From CAVQND01 sp049518415 (GTDB lineage Bacteria > Verrucomicrobiota > Verrucomicrobiia > Limisphaerales > UBA8199): a stretch of 64,000 nt of DNA. The notes beneath the pieces are model-generated. The model was not told where the DNA came from. It saw nothing but the letters and a program-made list of their open reading frames with translations, and searched no databases. Positions 44,653 to 53,633 of this stretch are shown here, piece by piece. Made by a program: the position numbers and the translations under genes. The stretch's first letter is position 1. Each line of letters begins with the position of its first letter. The stretch covers positions 62,001-126,000 of the forward strand of contig JBEKRX010000004.1 of NCBI GenBank assembly GCA_049518415.1, written 5' to 3'.

Positions 44653-46077
44653 TTAGCCCTTGAGCTTGCGCTCGAGTATCTCTCCCACCAGACCCGGGTT
44701 GGCCTTGCCCTTGCTCACCTTCATGACCTGGCCCTTGAGGAAGTTCAGAGCGGCGGCTTTGCCGGCGCGGTAGTCGCTGGCCGGGCCGGGATTGGCCGCG
44801 ATGGCCTGCTCGCACAGCTTTTCCAGGGCGCCGGCGTCGCTCACTTGCGCCAATCCCTTCCGCTCGACCAGCCTGCCGGGCGCCTCCCCCGTGGCAAAGG
44901 TTTCCGTGAAGACCTCTTGCGCTATCCGGCTGCTGATCTTCGCGCTATCCACCAACTCAACTAATTCCAGAATCGCTGACGGCTGGAACTTCAGCTCGGC
45001 CAGGGTGGTCTTCGCTTCCGCCATCTTCGCCCGCAGATTGTTGATCACCCAATTGGCGGCCGCCTTCGGATTCTTCGCCTGCCGGGCGATCCCCTCGAAA
45101 TAATCGCCCAGCGGCGCGTCCCACACGAACGCCTGGGCGTCCGAGGCGGGCAACTGGTAATCCCGCATGAACCGCCGCTTGCGCGCCAGCGGCAGTTCCA
45201 CCATCCGCCGCCGCACTGCCCCCAGCCAGGCTTCCGTCGGCTCAAACGGCATCAGGTCCGGCTCGGGGAAATAGCGGTAGTCGTGGGCGTATTCCTTGCT
45301 GCGCATTTCCTCCGTCACGCCGGCCACATCGTCCCAGCGGCGCGTCGACTGGCTCAGCTTGCCGCCCTGCTCCAGCACCGCCACCTGCCGCGCGATCTCG
45401 TAGGCCAGCGCCTTGCGGACTCCGCTGAAGCTGTTCATGTTCTTGATCTCGATTTTCGCGCCCAGCGCCTGCTGCCCTTTGGGCCGCACGCTCACGTTCA
45501 CGTCGCACCGCACCATGCCCTTTTCCATGTCGCAATCGCTTACCCCGCCATACACCAGGATGTCCTTCAGCGCGTTCAGATACTCGTATGCCATGTCCGC
45601 GCCGCTGAGCTCCGGCTCGGACACAATCTCCAGCAGCGGCACGCCGGCGCGGTTGAAATCCACCCCGCTCTGCCGCTCGAAATGGAAGTTCTTGCCCACG
45701 TCCTCCTCCAGGTGGGCGCGCGTGATGCGCACCCGCGCCTGGCCCCCGTTGAACTCGAATTCCACCCAGCCGCCCACCGTCGAAGGCTGTTCGTACTGGG
45801 TGATCTGATAGTTCTTGGGCATGTCCGGATAGAAGTAATTCTTCCGGTCAAACTTGGCGCACCGCGACACCTGGCAGTTCAGGAGATACCCGGTCAGCGC
45901 CGTCAGCCGCAGCGCCTCCTCGTTGGCCACCGGCAGCACCCCGGGCAAGCCCAGGCAAACCGGGCACACCTTGCTGTTCGGCGGCGCGCCGAACTCATTG
46001 GCGCACCCGCACCACATCTTCGACTTCGTCTTCAACTGCACGTGCGTTTCCAGTCCGATCACCGCTTCGTATTCCAT
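44653..46077 (-). CDS. gatB: Asp/Glu-tRNA amidotransferase subunit B
   Basis: 474 residues. N-terminal YEAVIGLETHVQLKTKSKMWCGC, the zinc/Cys region CxxCxGxPGxLP (VCPVCLGLPGVLPVAN), KNYFYPDMPKNYQITQYEQP, and the C-terminal GatB/YqeY tail (NNLRAKMAEAKTTLAELKF, PGLVGEILERKLKG). With GatA and GatC it converts misacylated Glu-tRNA(Gln) and/or Asp-tRNA(Asn). No gatA or gatC lies next to it. Together with tRNA-Asn and aspS in this window it raises the question of indirect Asn-tRNA synthesis. Confidence 0.97.
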   Translation of the reverse strand: MEYEAVIGLETHVQLKTKSKMWCGCANEFGAPPNSKVCPVCLGLPGVLPVANEEALRLTALTGYLLNCQVSRCAKFDRKNYFYPDMPKNYQITQYEQPSTVGGWVEFEFNGGQARVRITRAHLEEDVGKNFHFERQSGVDFNRAGVPLLEIVSEPELSGADMAYEYLNALKDILVYGGVSDCDMEKGMVRCDVNVSVRPKGQQALGAKIEIKNMNSFSGVRKALAYEIARQVAVLEQGGKLSQSTRRWDDVAGVTEEMRSKEYAHDYRYFPEPDLMPFEPTEAWLGAVRRRMVELPLARKRRFMRDYQLPASDAQAFVWDAPLGDYFEGIARQAKNPKAAANWVINNLRAKMAEAKTTLAELKFQPSAILELVELVDSAKISSRIAQEVFTETFATGEAPGRLVERKGLAQVSDAGALEKLCEQAIAANPGPASDYRAGKAAALNFLKGQVMKVSKGKANPGLVGEILERKLKG

Positions 46078-46353
46078 AACGCTCTAAGACTCTTACCACC
46101 GATGCACGCCGACGGACACCGTTTTTTCTCGCCAGCAGCGGATTGAGTTCACAGAAAAACGCCGGCAGTCCCGGGGCGGAGCGCAGACCTCCAGCTCTGC
46201 CCGTACATCCACAGCAGGGAGCAAGGAAGTGCAGTGGGGCAGGCGTCCCGCCTGCCATCCAACCAACTCTGCCCGAACATCCACAGCACGGAAAACGGCC
46301 CTACCCACCTTCCCGCAGACCTCCACCTCTGCCCTCCGATTGCATAGAGGCGG
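46078..46353. other. Spacer with a GC-rich palindrome and local duplications
   Basis: It contains the second copy of the GGCAGGCGTCCCGCCTGCC palindrome (46235-46257), flanked by two near-identical words CTCTGCCCG(T/A)ACATCCACAGCA (46194 and 46268). No gene is visible. Confidence 0.6.
46235..46257. repeat. GC-rich palindromic repeat, copy 2
   Basis: Same 23 bases as at 30501-30523. Confidence 0.8.
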
Positions 46354-48705
46354 CTAAAACGCCACGAACTTCAGCACCTCAACCTCTTTCTTGAACACCA
46401 GCCGGATGCGGTTCTTGTCGAATTGCACATCCAGTGGCGCCCGCTGCTCGAAGTGCTCCCACATCTCGTGACCGGTCCGGGCATTGAGCCGCTTGATCCG
46501 CAAATAGGGCGGCGTCTCGAACCCCGTCTCGACCGGGGCCGGTCCGTCTTCATCCGGCTCCTCGGGCATGTAGGACTGCACAGCATAGACGAACTTGCCG
46601 GACACGTAGCTCAGCATGCCGCCCGGCTGCTCCTGCCAAAGGGTCTTGCCCGTGCGCGAATCGATCTTCAGTACGACCGCCTGAGTCTTTTGAGAAATAT
46701 CAATCTGACGCGAGTACTTCACGGCATCCAGACTGGCGGTGCTCGAGTTCACGTAAATGTTGTCCTGCTCGTCGAAGAACACACCGGCGATGCCGACCGC
46801 GGGCAGGCGCCACCGCACGTTGCCGGTCGCCAGCTCGAAGGCGGTCAGCGCCCCTTGATCGATGACGTAAAGCCCGCCCTTGTGTTCCACACAAGGGCCC
46901 TGGCCATACAGTCCAGGCCCGTTCTCGCCGCCGCCCAGCTCGGGGTTGAGGTTGTAGCTCAGCGTGGCTTGCCATAGCTTCCGGTTGGCCTTGTCCAACA
47001 CCACCAGCGTCTTGTTCGCCGCCACCACGTTCACCGTCTCCAGCGGCAAGAGCGCCGGCGCCCCAATGACTTCTCCGCTCCACCCCTCCTTCCCCTCCGC
47101 CCCCTCCACCTTGACCAGGTATCGGCTCTCATCCTCCTGGACGACGTCGCTGCCGCGCGAGCGTTGCATGTCGTTGAGGATCTCGTTGGACGCCTCGGTC
47201 GTCTTCGCTATGCTCAAGTTGCCGTCCAGGGCCGATTTGGCCGGCGCGGCTTTCATCGCGCTCCGCGTGACGACCTTGCGCTCGACCAGCCGCGCGGACA
47301 ACTGGAGAATGCCGTCTTTGGTGGGAACCAATGATACGCTCTGGCCGGGGGCAGCCGGGCTGTTTGCCGCCGCCCGCGCCGGCGCCTCGCTCATTTCAGC
47401 CAGGGCACGTTCCTGCGCCCGGCTGCTCGACAACACCGCCGGCAGGGCGATCCTGGCTGGCAACGACATGTGTTGCGCCTGCTGGGCGACCTTGCCCGGG
47501 TCCATCGCTTTGCCCGCATCTTTTCCCGGCACCCCCACCGGCAGCCCGGCCAACCCGCTCCCGCGGCCTCCAGGGGCCGCGGCCACGACATTGCTTGCCA
47601 GCACCCCGCCCAGCGTTTCCCGGCGCGACTCGCAGGTCGCCAAGTTGATGCGCGTCACGCATGGTTCGTCGCCCCCGGCTTCTCCCATCAGCAGCAATTC
47701 GTCCCCGCACCCGATTATTCCCCCCGCCCCGGGCGCAAGCGCCACCTCCTTCTCTGGCCGCCCTGTCTCCCAGTCGTAGCGGACCAGTTTGCCAGGCGAT
47801 ACCACCCAGATATTCTGGCCGCGGACGCGCAGGTCCAGGGCCGCCGCCGCCGCCTTCTCCACACCGAGTTTCAGCCGGTCGGGCGACGGCATTCTGGGGA
47901 CGTGGTCGGGATCCGTCTGGCTGGCCCGCTCGACCGCCGCCTCCATTTCTTTCCTTTCCCTCGCCACGGCCGCGTCCAGCTCCTTCTCATCGAGCAACTG
48001 GCGCGACCAGATTTCTTTATTGGCCTTGAGGTCGTGCCGCGCCAGCAGCCCGCCGTGCAGGAAAACGATTTGGCCCGGCCCGGCAAACGCCGACTGCCCG
48101 GAATAAGCCGCCTCCGCGAAACGAATGGAAAAGGCAACCCTCGGCTTTGAACCAATCCACGCATACCAGAACCAGAATCCCAAGACCGCCACTGCCGCCA
48201 GGCCAATCGCCGTCGCAATCCGGCCCGTCTTACGCCACAGCCGCGCCTGGACGGCCGACTTCAGCCCCGCATACGCCGGAACCTCGATGCCGTTGGCCTC
48301 CGCTTTCGCTTTGCAGTGCGGTCCGCAAACGTAGCCAAACAGTTCCATGCACCTGCGGCAGATCGGTTTCGAGCAGATGCAACACTGCCCGACGGCCCAT
48401 TCCGTCCGATGCCTGGCGCAGCGTCGCCGCTGCTCCTCCAACGGCGGCGCCCTCTCAGGCTGGCCGCTTTCGGCGCTCGGCAGCCCCAGGCGCGCGCCGG
48501 GCCGCCCAACGGGGGCGGGCGCTCCCTGCGCCGCCGGCCCCGAGCCGGCGGCTGGGGCCTGGCCCAGCTCCTGGCGCACCAGCCCGGTCACGAACGCCGA
48601 GGAGTCCAGACCGCACGCCGGGCAAACGAATTCCACCGCCTTTTGCGCCATATCCGCCGTCACCTCGAATTCATACTTCGCCCCGCATGAGCATTGGATT
48701 TTCAT
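46354..48705 (-). CDS. Zinc-ribbon and B-box membrane protein with a PQQ-like propeller
   Basis: 783 residues. N-terminal zinc ribbon (CSCGAKYEF ... FVCPACG, residues 5-32). A Cys/His-rich B-box-like zinc finger at about 97-135 (CARHRTEW, CCICSKPICRRCMELFGYVCGPHC). A single membrane helix at about 165-187 (IGLAAVAVLGFWFWYAWIG) puts the zinc fingers inside and the rest outside. The exterior contains PQQ/YncE-like propeller strands with WxxDxxTG or similar words (VRYDWETGRPEKEVAL, DKANRKLWQATLS, YVIDQGALTAFELATGNVRWRL, KIDSRTGKTLWQEQPGG). Function unknown. Its start lies four bases after a prepilin-like gene on the same strand, so the two are probably co-translated. Confidence 0.8.
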   Translation of the reverse strand: MKIQCSCGAKYEFEVTADMAQKAVEFVCPACGLDSSAFVTGLVRQELGQAPAAGSGPAAQGAPAPVGRPGARLGLPSAESGQPERAPPLEEQRRRCARHRTEWAVGQCCICSKPICRRCMELFGYVCGPHCKAKAEANGIEVPAYAGLKSAVQARLWRKTGRIATAIGLAAVAVLGFWFWYAWIGSKPRVAFSIRFAEAAYSGQSAFAGPGQIVFLHGGLLARHDLKANKEIWSRQLLDEKELDAAVARERKEMEAAVERASQTDPDHVPRMPSPDRLKLGVEKAAAAALDLRVRGQNIWVVSPGKLVRYDWETGRPEKEVALAPGAGGIIGCGDELLLMGEAGGDEPCVTRINLATCESRRETLGGVLASNVVAAAPGGRGSGLAGLPVGVPGKDAGKAMDPGKVAQQAQHMSLPARIALPAVLSSSRAQERALAEMSEAPARAAANSPAAPGQSVSLVPTKDGILQLSARLVERKVVTRSAMKAAPAKSALDGNLSIAKTTEASNEILNDMQRSRGSDVVQEDESRYLVKVEGAEGKEGWSGEVIGAPALLPLETVNVVAANKTLVVLDKANRKLWQATLSYNLNPELGGGENGPGLYGQGPCVEHKGGLYVIDQGALTAFELATGNVRWRLPAVGIAGVFFDEQDNIYVNSSTASLDAVKYSRQIDISQKTQAVVLKIDSRTGKTLWQEQPGGMLSYVSGKFVYAVQSYMPEEPDEDGPAPVETGFETPPYLRIKRLNARTGHEMWEHFEQRAPLDVQFDKNRIRLVFKKEVEVLKFVAF

Positions 48706-48709
48706 AGGC

Positions 48710-49360
48710 CTATGGATTGAGCAAGACCACCCCCTGCGTCAAAACCAGCGAACCCGGCGCCCGGGGCGGACTCCAATCCGCGTGGCCATCGCCGAAAAGC
48801 AGGTTGCCGCCATGTCCCTGGTGGTTGTTGCCCGGCGCTCGGCCGGTGCTGGAAAACAGGGCCTGGCCCGCCGCCTTGGACAGCGTGTCCACCTGCTGGT
48901 CGCTCATCACGACCTCCTGCGCGTCCGCCGCCCGGCGCCCCATGTAATAGGCATAGCTGATCTTGCGTCTCCGAAACGACTCCCCTGCCGGCAGCGGCGC
49001 CGCCTTGCTCGCGGGGCAGACAAACACCGGGGTGTCTATCGTGTATCGCGGCACCAGCACATCCAGCGCCTCCTCCGCCGTGCGCGCCCCGGAGACCACC
49101 GGGAATTTCCCCGCCTGCTCGTTCGCATAGATTTCCAACGCCATATAGATGCGCTTGAGGTTTTCCTGGCAGGCTGTCCTTTGCCGGTGTTCCCGGCTTT
49201 CGGCCCCCGAACCCCAATAAAGCACCGTCAGGATGAGGATCACCCCCACCACCACCAGCAACTCGATCAGCGACATGCCGCCTTGGGAGCGCGCTGAGCC
49301 TAACAACGAACGCCCCGAATATTCCCCCCGGCAGCCTCTGTCTGGTCGCCCCCGCTTCAT
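48710..49360 (-). CDS. Prepilin-like (type II secretion/type IV pilin N-terminal motif) protein
   Basis: 216 residues from ATG 49360. A short basic leader ends GG at about 28, followed by MSLIELLVVVGVILILTVLYW, the class III signal cleaved and methylated by prepilin peptidase. The rest is typical of the large secreted pseudopilin families of Verrucomicrobiota: YMALEIYANEQAGKFPVV in the middle and GGNLLFGDGHADW near the end. It should be an exported pilin-like protein, perhaps a surface or secretion component. It lies four bases upstream of the zinc-ribbon propeller gene. Confidence 0.8.
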   Translation of the reverse strand: MKRGRPDRGCRGEYSGRSLLGSARSQGGMSLIELLVVVGVILILTVLYWGSGAESREHRQRTACQENLKRIYMALEIYANEQAGKFPVVSGARTAEEALDVLVPRYTIDTPVFVCPASKAAPLPAGESFRRRKISYAYYMGRRAADAQEVVMSDQQVDTLSKAAGQALFSSTGRAPGNNHQGHGGNLLFGDGHADWSPPRAPGSLVLTQGVVLLNP

Positions 49361-49708
49361 GCCTCTCCTATACCGCAAAGACCCCCTGCTGGCAATGCCC
49401 AAGTGCGTCCGCAGACCACGCGGCATTCCTCACTCCTTGGCTCCTGGCGCAGCCCTCTCGGCGGCCGCTTCGCCCGGCCTCTCCCCGCCCGAGGGAATAC
49501 GCGGCCACAGGCCCCCTCAACCCGCCGGCGCGCACGCTGGCCCGGCACACGTCTTTTATAATGTCCAGAACGTGCCGTTTGCGGTCACCAAACCCTGTGC
49601 GATATTTAAGGGATTGGGACGAGAAGGGCATGAGAACAGCTATTGTTATGTTGCAAAGCCGCATCGACGGTTTATTAGCGATACCGTTAACGTTCCTATC
49701 GGTGAAGA
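49361..49708. other. Spacer of 350 bp with an AT-rich right half
   Basis: The base composition drops sharply from about 49560. No gene or repeat I can support; the promoter for the plus-strand pair that follows is likely here. Confidence 0.5.
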
Positions 49709-49729
49709 ATGGGTCTTTTGGTTTTTGTG

Positions 49730-49849
49730 ATGTCAACTTTTGAGATTTTTGACTGGCGGTTCGAGAAAGCAGACCCACGGAATAACCTGTTTCCAGAAAA
49801 TCACGAGGAAAGATTCAAAAAACTGATATGGACAAGCCGCAATCGCTAA
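49730..49849 (+). CDS. Very small protein, overlapping the next gene
   Basis: 39 residues from ATG 49730 (MSTFEIFDWRFEKADPRNN), or 46 from ATG 49709. The stop (TAA at 49847-49849) lies 22 bases inside the next gene, which begins at 49828 in another frame; such overlaps usually mean translational coupling. The product is charged and aromatic with no recognised motif. Its low GC matches the following gene and not the surrounding genome. It may be the first member of a two-gene accessory unit. Confidence 0.5.
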   Translation: MSTFEIFDWRFEKADPRNNLFPENHEERFKKLIWTSRNR

Positions 49850-50253
49850 CAGATTTCATGGATTCGGTTGGCCCAGTGAAAGGGTTCAAGCCCAATCCAT
49901 ATCTCTGTCCCGACTCTGATACACTGACGATGTATTTCGAGGACACGCCGTCCTATGCGGAAAGGGTTGACAGCGAATTGACTGTTTTTAAATCCTTCGA
50001 CTCGAACGAGGTCATTGGATTCGAGTTAAAAGGAATCCTCCCTAAAATGGAGGAGCTTGCAAGAATGATTCATGTCACTGCGTCCACCCCAAAAGTTCAT
50101 GTGCGCCTGATCCTGATGATTTGTTTGGCGAAAAAGATAGAGCGGCGCGAGCCCTACGAGGATTTAGTTGAAAAAGCATCGGAATTTGATGAGGCAAACG
50201 TGCCGATGCAGACCCGAACTGCGACCGCCCGCATCAGCCGCTCCCCTCTTTAA
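49828..50253 (+). CDS. Low-GC accessory protein with a DUF2283-like strand pattern
   Basis: 141 residues. The middle (DTLTMYFEDTPSYAERVDSELTVFKSFDSNEVIGFELKGIL) resembles DUF2283, a small beta fold of unknown role common in phage-like and mobile regions. An N-terminal helix (SLTDFMDSVGPVKGF) and a Lys-rich helical end (LILMICLAKKIERREPYEDLVEKAS) follow. GC content is clearly below that of its neighbours, suggesting recent gain. It could be part of a toxin-antitoxin or anti-phage pair with the upstream small gene; that is speculation. Confidence 0.6.
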   Translation: MDKPQSLTDFMDSVGPVKGFKPNPYLCPDSDTLTMYFEDTPSYAERVDSELTVFKSFDSNEVIGFELKGILPKMEELARMIHVTASTPKVHVRLILMICLAKKIERREPYEDLVEKASEFDEANVPMQTRTATARISRSPL

Positions 50254-50429
50254 CCTCCGCAGCAATAGCCGCTTTGACCGCCGTTTCAGGCGACGCGACG
50301 GGCGGCAGTTCCAGCACGGTAACAAACCGTTCGCCCCACAAGCGGTCCACAAGGGGCCGTAACGACAAGCGGTCGCTTCTCAGTAACGTGCTAATTATCT
50401 TGACCACCCCTTCCTTCCGTTGCCGCCTG

Positions 50430-50535
50430 AGGGCAAGGGCAAGAAAACTGAGAATTCAATCCGCGGGAGCCATCTGTCATATCCTGAACCGCGGGGACCG
50501 CCAGGAAGACATTTTCCGCAGCGCCAAGGATCGCG
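50430..50535 (+). mobile_element. N-terminal scar of a REP-associated tyrosine (IS200-like) transposase
   Basis: The plus-strand frame reads ARKLRIQSAGAICHILNRGDRQEDIF, the start of the RAYT/Y1 transposase family (pattern LRIExxGAxYHVxNRGxRxxxIF). The remainder with the catalytic Tyr is missing; it breaks into the IS3 scar at 50536. It lies antisense to the end of the radical SAM gene. Confidence 0.65.
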
Positions 50536-51979
50536 AACTACCAGGAAATCGGCCAGTTGAAGGTGGAGCTGGACTGGCCAAAAAAGCATGCGTTGCTTCG
50601 CCCTCCATCCCCAAATGGCGCCGCTGACGCTGGAAGTCCGCGTAAGTCCTGCAGTCCACACGGCAGTTGTGCCGGTAAGAAAGATTGCCCACGAGGCTCA
50701 GCAGTGCATGGCGGCGTTCCCGCAAGGCGCTCCCCACCCGGCGCAGAATCCGCACCAGGGAATAGAAGCGGCGGTTGCAGGAAATCATCTCCCGAACGAT
50801 GCCATCCAGAGTGAAATTCTTGTACCGGGCCACCGGGAAGGTCAGCGTGTAGTATTTCCAGTCTTCCGGAAACCTAGTGAGGGCAATGCGCTCCTTCGCG
50901 TTCATTTGCTCCCACAGGCGCGTGCCGGGCAGCGGGGTCAGAAACAGCGTGTTGAGCGTGTCCACCTGGTAGCGGCCCGCCGCGTCGGCGATTCGTTTGC
51001 CGATGCCCGGTTCGTCGATATCCAAGCCAATGATAAAGGAACCGACCACCAGAATCTTGTGCCGCTGTATGCGCCGCACCGAGGCGGGGAAATCCCGGCC
51101 GTTTGTCAGGTTGAACTTCTTGCCGAGCTCCCGAAGGCCTGCCGGAGTCGGAGATTCAAAACCAATGAAGACGCCCCGGCATCCGGCCTTCGCGGCCAAC
51201 GCCAGGAGTTCTTCGTCGTCGGCAAAATTGATGGTCGCCTGGGCAATCCATTGCTTGTGCAGGTTCGCTTGAGCCAGGGCGCGGAACAACTCCTTGGCCC
51301 GGGCAACGTGTTCCGGACGCGTGCCAATAAGGTTGTCGTCCACTACCAGCACGCGCTTCTCTGGGATCGCCTGGAATTCGCGCACGACCTCCGCCACGGG
51401 CCGCTGCCGGTATTGCGTGCCGTTAAAACTCGTCACGCTGCAGAAGTTGCAGTTCAAAGGACAGCCGCGCGTGGTCTGGATGGCCCCGAAAGCGTATCTT
51501 CCCGGAAGCAAATCGTGACGCGCGGGCACAAAATGATTGATGTCGGTATGCCCTCCTTCGTATTGAGGCTTGAGGCCGCCCCCCCGCGCGTCCTTCAGGA
51601 CCTGGCTCCAAATGCTCTCAGCTTCCCCTGTGACGACCGAGTCCACACGTTCCATGACCTCCTTCAAGCACATGGTGGCGTGAATGCCCCCCATGACGAC
51701 CGGCACCCCCAGACTCCGGAAGTGCGTCGCCACCTGGTACGCACGGTTGGCCTGCGACGTGAACGCCGTGAGGCCCACCAGATGCGGCCGGGGCATGGAG
51801 TCGTAGTCCGGCGCGCCGAGGTTCTCGTCCACAATCGTAATTTCCCATTCCGGCGGTGTCAGAGCCGCCAGCACCATCAGACTCAGAGGTTTCCACACCC
51901 GGTAACGGTTCCAGCGGCTCTCGCTGACGCTGACACTGCTCACCAGCGGATTGGAGGGATTGATCAGATAGAGTCGCAT
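50477..51979 (-). CDS. B12-binding radical SAM protein with a C-terminus read from transposon scar
   Basis: 500 residues from ATG 51979 (MRLYLINPSNPL). Residues about 1-140 form a B12-binding fold (HLVGLTAFTSQANRAYQVATHFRSLGVPVVMGGIHATM). The radical SAM core holds the cluster motif RGCPLNCNFCS and GESPTPAGLRELGKKFN-like barrel strands (FIGFESPTPAG, FIIGLDID). It resembles the HpnJ/HpnP and BchE-like group that modifies lipids, hopanoids or tetrapyrroles; the substrate is unknown. The last ~40 residues (after about YADFQRQRRH) are antisense to the RAYT/IS3 scars at 50430-50590, so the original stop was probably lost and replaced. Confidence 0.85.
   Translation of the reverse strand: MRLYLINPSNPLVSSVSVSESRWNRYRVWKPLSLMVLAALTPPEWEITIVDENLGAPDYDSMPRPHLVGLTAFTSQANRAYQVATHFRSLGVPVVMGGIHATMCLKEVMERVDSVVTGEAESIWSQVLKDARGGGLKPQYEGGHTDINHFVPARHDLLPGRYAFGAIQTTRGCPLNCNFCSVTSFNGTQYRQRPVAEVVREFQAIPEKRVLVVDDNLIGTRPEHVARAKELFRALAQANLHKQWIAQATINFADDEELLALAAKAGCRGVFIGFESPTPAGLRELGKKFNLTNGRDFPASVRRIQRHKILVVGSFIIGLDIDEPGIGKRIADAAGRYQVDTLNTLFLTPLPGTRLWEQMNAKERIALTRFPEDWKYYTLTFPVARYKNFTLDGIVREMISCNRRFYSLVRILRRVGSALRERRHALLSLVGNLSYRHNCRVDCRTYADFQRQRRHLGMEGEATHAFLASPAPPSTGRFPGSSRSLALRKMSSWRSPRFRI
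50536..50590 (+). mobile_element. C-terminal scar of an IS3-family OrfA
   Basis: One plus-strand frame reads NYQEIGQLKVELDWPKK, matching the end of IS3-family OrfA (typically YxxIGxLKxELxWLKKK). About 17 codons remain. It joins the RAYT scar directly, so two unrelated transposase genes have decayed into one another. Confidence 0.6.
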
Positions 51980-51998
51980 GGTTTGCATTGCGCGGGCT

Positions 51999-52304
51999 TT
52001 AAGTTATCGCCAGTGCTTTCGCTCCGGCGCAAGAAAACGGGCCGCCCTTCCTGCTCGGAAAACTTTGACCGCGACTTGCTGCGGTTTGACTTTCTCGTCC
52101 TTCACCAGGTGCGCCGACTGAACCAGTGTATCCCGCCATGCTGATCGTGCCGTTATTCGTCGTGTAAATGAATTGGGCTTGCGCCACGGCGGGCAGCGCC
52201 AGGAGCATCAGCAACGCCAACATCCTCACCGCCCAGGCAGTTCTCAAACGCCTGGCCCTCGTCTTCGGGCAGCCTGTTGCCGCAAGGCGGCTGATGGTTT
52301 TCAT
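51999..52304 (-). pseudogene. Remnant of a BspA-like leucine-rich surface protein (leader only)
   Basis: From ATG 52304: MKTISRLAATGCPKTRARR, a membrane segment (MLALLMLLALPAVAQA), then FIYTTNNGTISMAGYTGS, the usual opening of verrucomicrobial LRR_5/BspA surface proteins (YTTNNGTITIxxYTGxGG). After about 15 more residues the pattern is lost and the frame runs to 51999 without LRR units. Only the leader and first strand remain. A homologous leader sequence is found upstream of the propeller gene at 58064. Confidence 0.65.
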
Positions 52305-53329
52305 CGGTTTCCAGCCTTTCTCTTTTCTCTGCTACATGCTGGCAGGTTGGTTCTTGCCCCGATCATTCTGGCCCCATGGTCTCCGGCGCAGCAAAAATGT
52401 CAAGCGCCGTAATCCGAGACCCCCGCTGCTCACATCCCCTTGCTGCTGGTATGATTGAAGGGTAGCGGACCAGCCCCGAGCCGATCCCCTCCCTCCCGCC
52501 CCCCTTCCTTTTGGACCTGGGGGCCTTTCCACGTACAAAACCCTTCATCCCCCAAAAACATCGGCGGCCTTTTCGTTTAGCTTTGCCCACAGCATGTCAG
52601 CGCTGGGCGCACCTTTCATTAGCGCATGTGGACGGCGGCAGAATCGGCTCTCGGGGAATCCCCGGTTCCATTTTCAGCCTTTCCCCGATTGTCCCAAGAC
52701 CGCCTCCGAGTCATACTACCTGCGTTAATGATACAACCAGAAAAGACTGGTGCGCTCTTTGCGAAAACGGATTTGAGTTTAACCCTGCCCTGTTCGTGAT
52801 CAACGACTCGAGCCCTTGACCCGAAGTTGAACGATCAAGAGACATCAGGCTGAGGTGGTGGCCGACATGCCTTTAATTTTGGAAGTCGAAAACGCCCGGC
52901 CGGTTTCACATGCCGCAACCAGGTTCAAAGAGGCGGTCCTACACGGCAATGGCGGGGTTTTTTATTTGCCAAGTCTCGCCCAGCCTGACGCCCCAATTAC
53001 TTCTCAGTGAAATTGGCGCTCATGATGGTCCTCCAGCCATTGGGCCCCTCAACATAGCAAACGGAGCCTGGGGGTGAAGATCCTCCAATGCATGGGCCCC
53101 GACATTCTGATTGAGATTCGCCGGTTACCTCGATGGAAACAAGATATTCAAGCGACCAGAGAGAAGATGGCCTGCCGGGAAGAGAGGCGGCACTGAACTC
53201 CGCCCTCACCCGCTACTGCCCTCTGGTGGTCAAAAGCCGTCAGAGGGCGGGCGGGTGGGGAAACTAAGGAACCTGCGCTGCCCTCGTTTTTAGCTCCGAT
53301 CAGGTCAACTCTTTCCACCTGCATTCACA
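52305..53329. other. 1-kb spacer without a supported gene
   Basis: Short frames occur on both strands, but none has a recognised motif, ribosome site or conserved start. One on the minus strand (52997-53209, 70 codons, ending VEGPNGWRTIMSANFTEK) could be the tail of a decayed surface protein. No repeat of the families listed elsewhere is seen. Confidence 0.45.
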
Positions 53330-53572
53330 TCAATCCAGCGCGGGTCGGGCTGATTCGGCCGCCCCGGTCAGCGGAATCTCTGTGCCGAAGCTCATGTCCA
53401 GCGCGGGCTTCGGCCCGTTCGTCTGCCAGGCGCGGTAGAACCATTGCGCTGGCAGCGCCGCCAGCAGCGCAATCATCGCGATCACTACCAGCAACTCGAT
53501 CAGGGTGAAGGCAGACTTCACCGAAGGAAACAAAGATACCCAAGGGAATTCAGAACCGGCCATCGGCGCCAC
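53330..53572 (-). CDS. Short prepilin-like protein, probably truncated
   Basis: 80 residues. A leader ending SLFPSVKS is followed by AFTLIELLVVIAMIALLAALP, the prepilin motif. Only about 40 residues follow (QWFYRAWQTNGPKPALDMSFGTEIPLTGAAESARPALD) before the stop, whereas family members have 150-300, so it is likely a truncated or new short pseudopilin. The codons of SLFPSVKS lie in the GAAGGnAAC repeat copy at 53520-53547. It follows the Ig/esterase gene on the same strand by 61 bp. Confidence 0.6.
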   Translation of the reverse strand: MAPMAGSEFPWVSLFPSVKSAFTLIELLVVIAMIALLAALPAQWFYRAWQTNGPKPALDMSFGTEIPLTGAAESARPALD

Positions 53573-53614
53573 GTCTGCTCTGGGCCTGCTTCGTTCCCTT
53601 CGTTGCCTTCTGTG
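53520..53614. repeat. GAAGGnAAC inverted repeat pair 1
   Basis: Left arm ACCGAAGGAAACAAAG (from 53520) and right arm CTTCGTTCCCTTCGTTGCCT (from 53589) are inverted copies of a word built of 9-base units GAAGGnAAC. The start of the short prepilin gene (53572) lies between them. Confidence 0.65.
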
Positions 53615-53633
53615 GGTTCATTGGCCCGTTCGC

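Noticed and set aside
50254..50352. Minus-strand frame ending WGERFVTVLELPPVASPETAV
   Set aside because: A 33-codon piece that could be the tail of a lost gene, but too short and without a recognised family.
52511..52819. A 102-codon plus-strand frame
   Set aside because: No ribosome site, no motif and irregular composition; treated as spacer.
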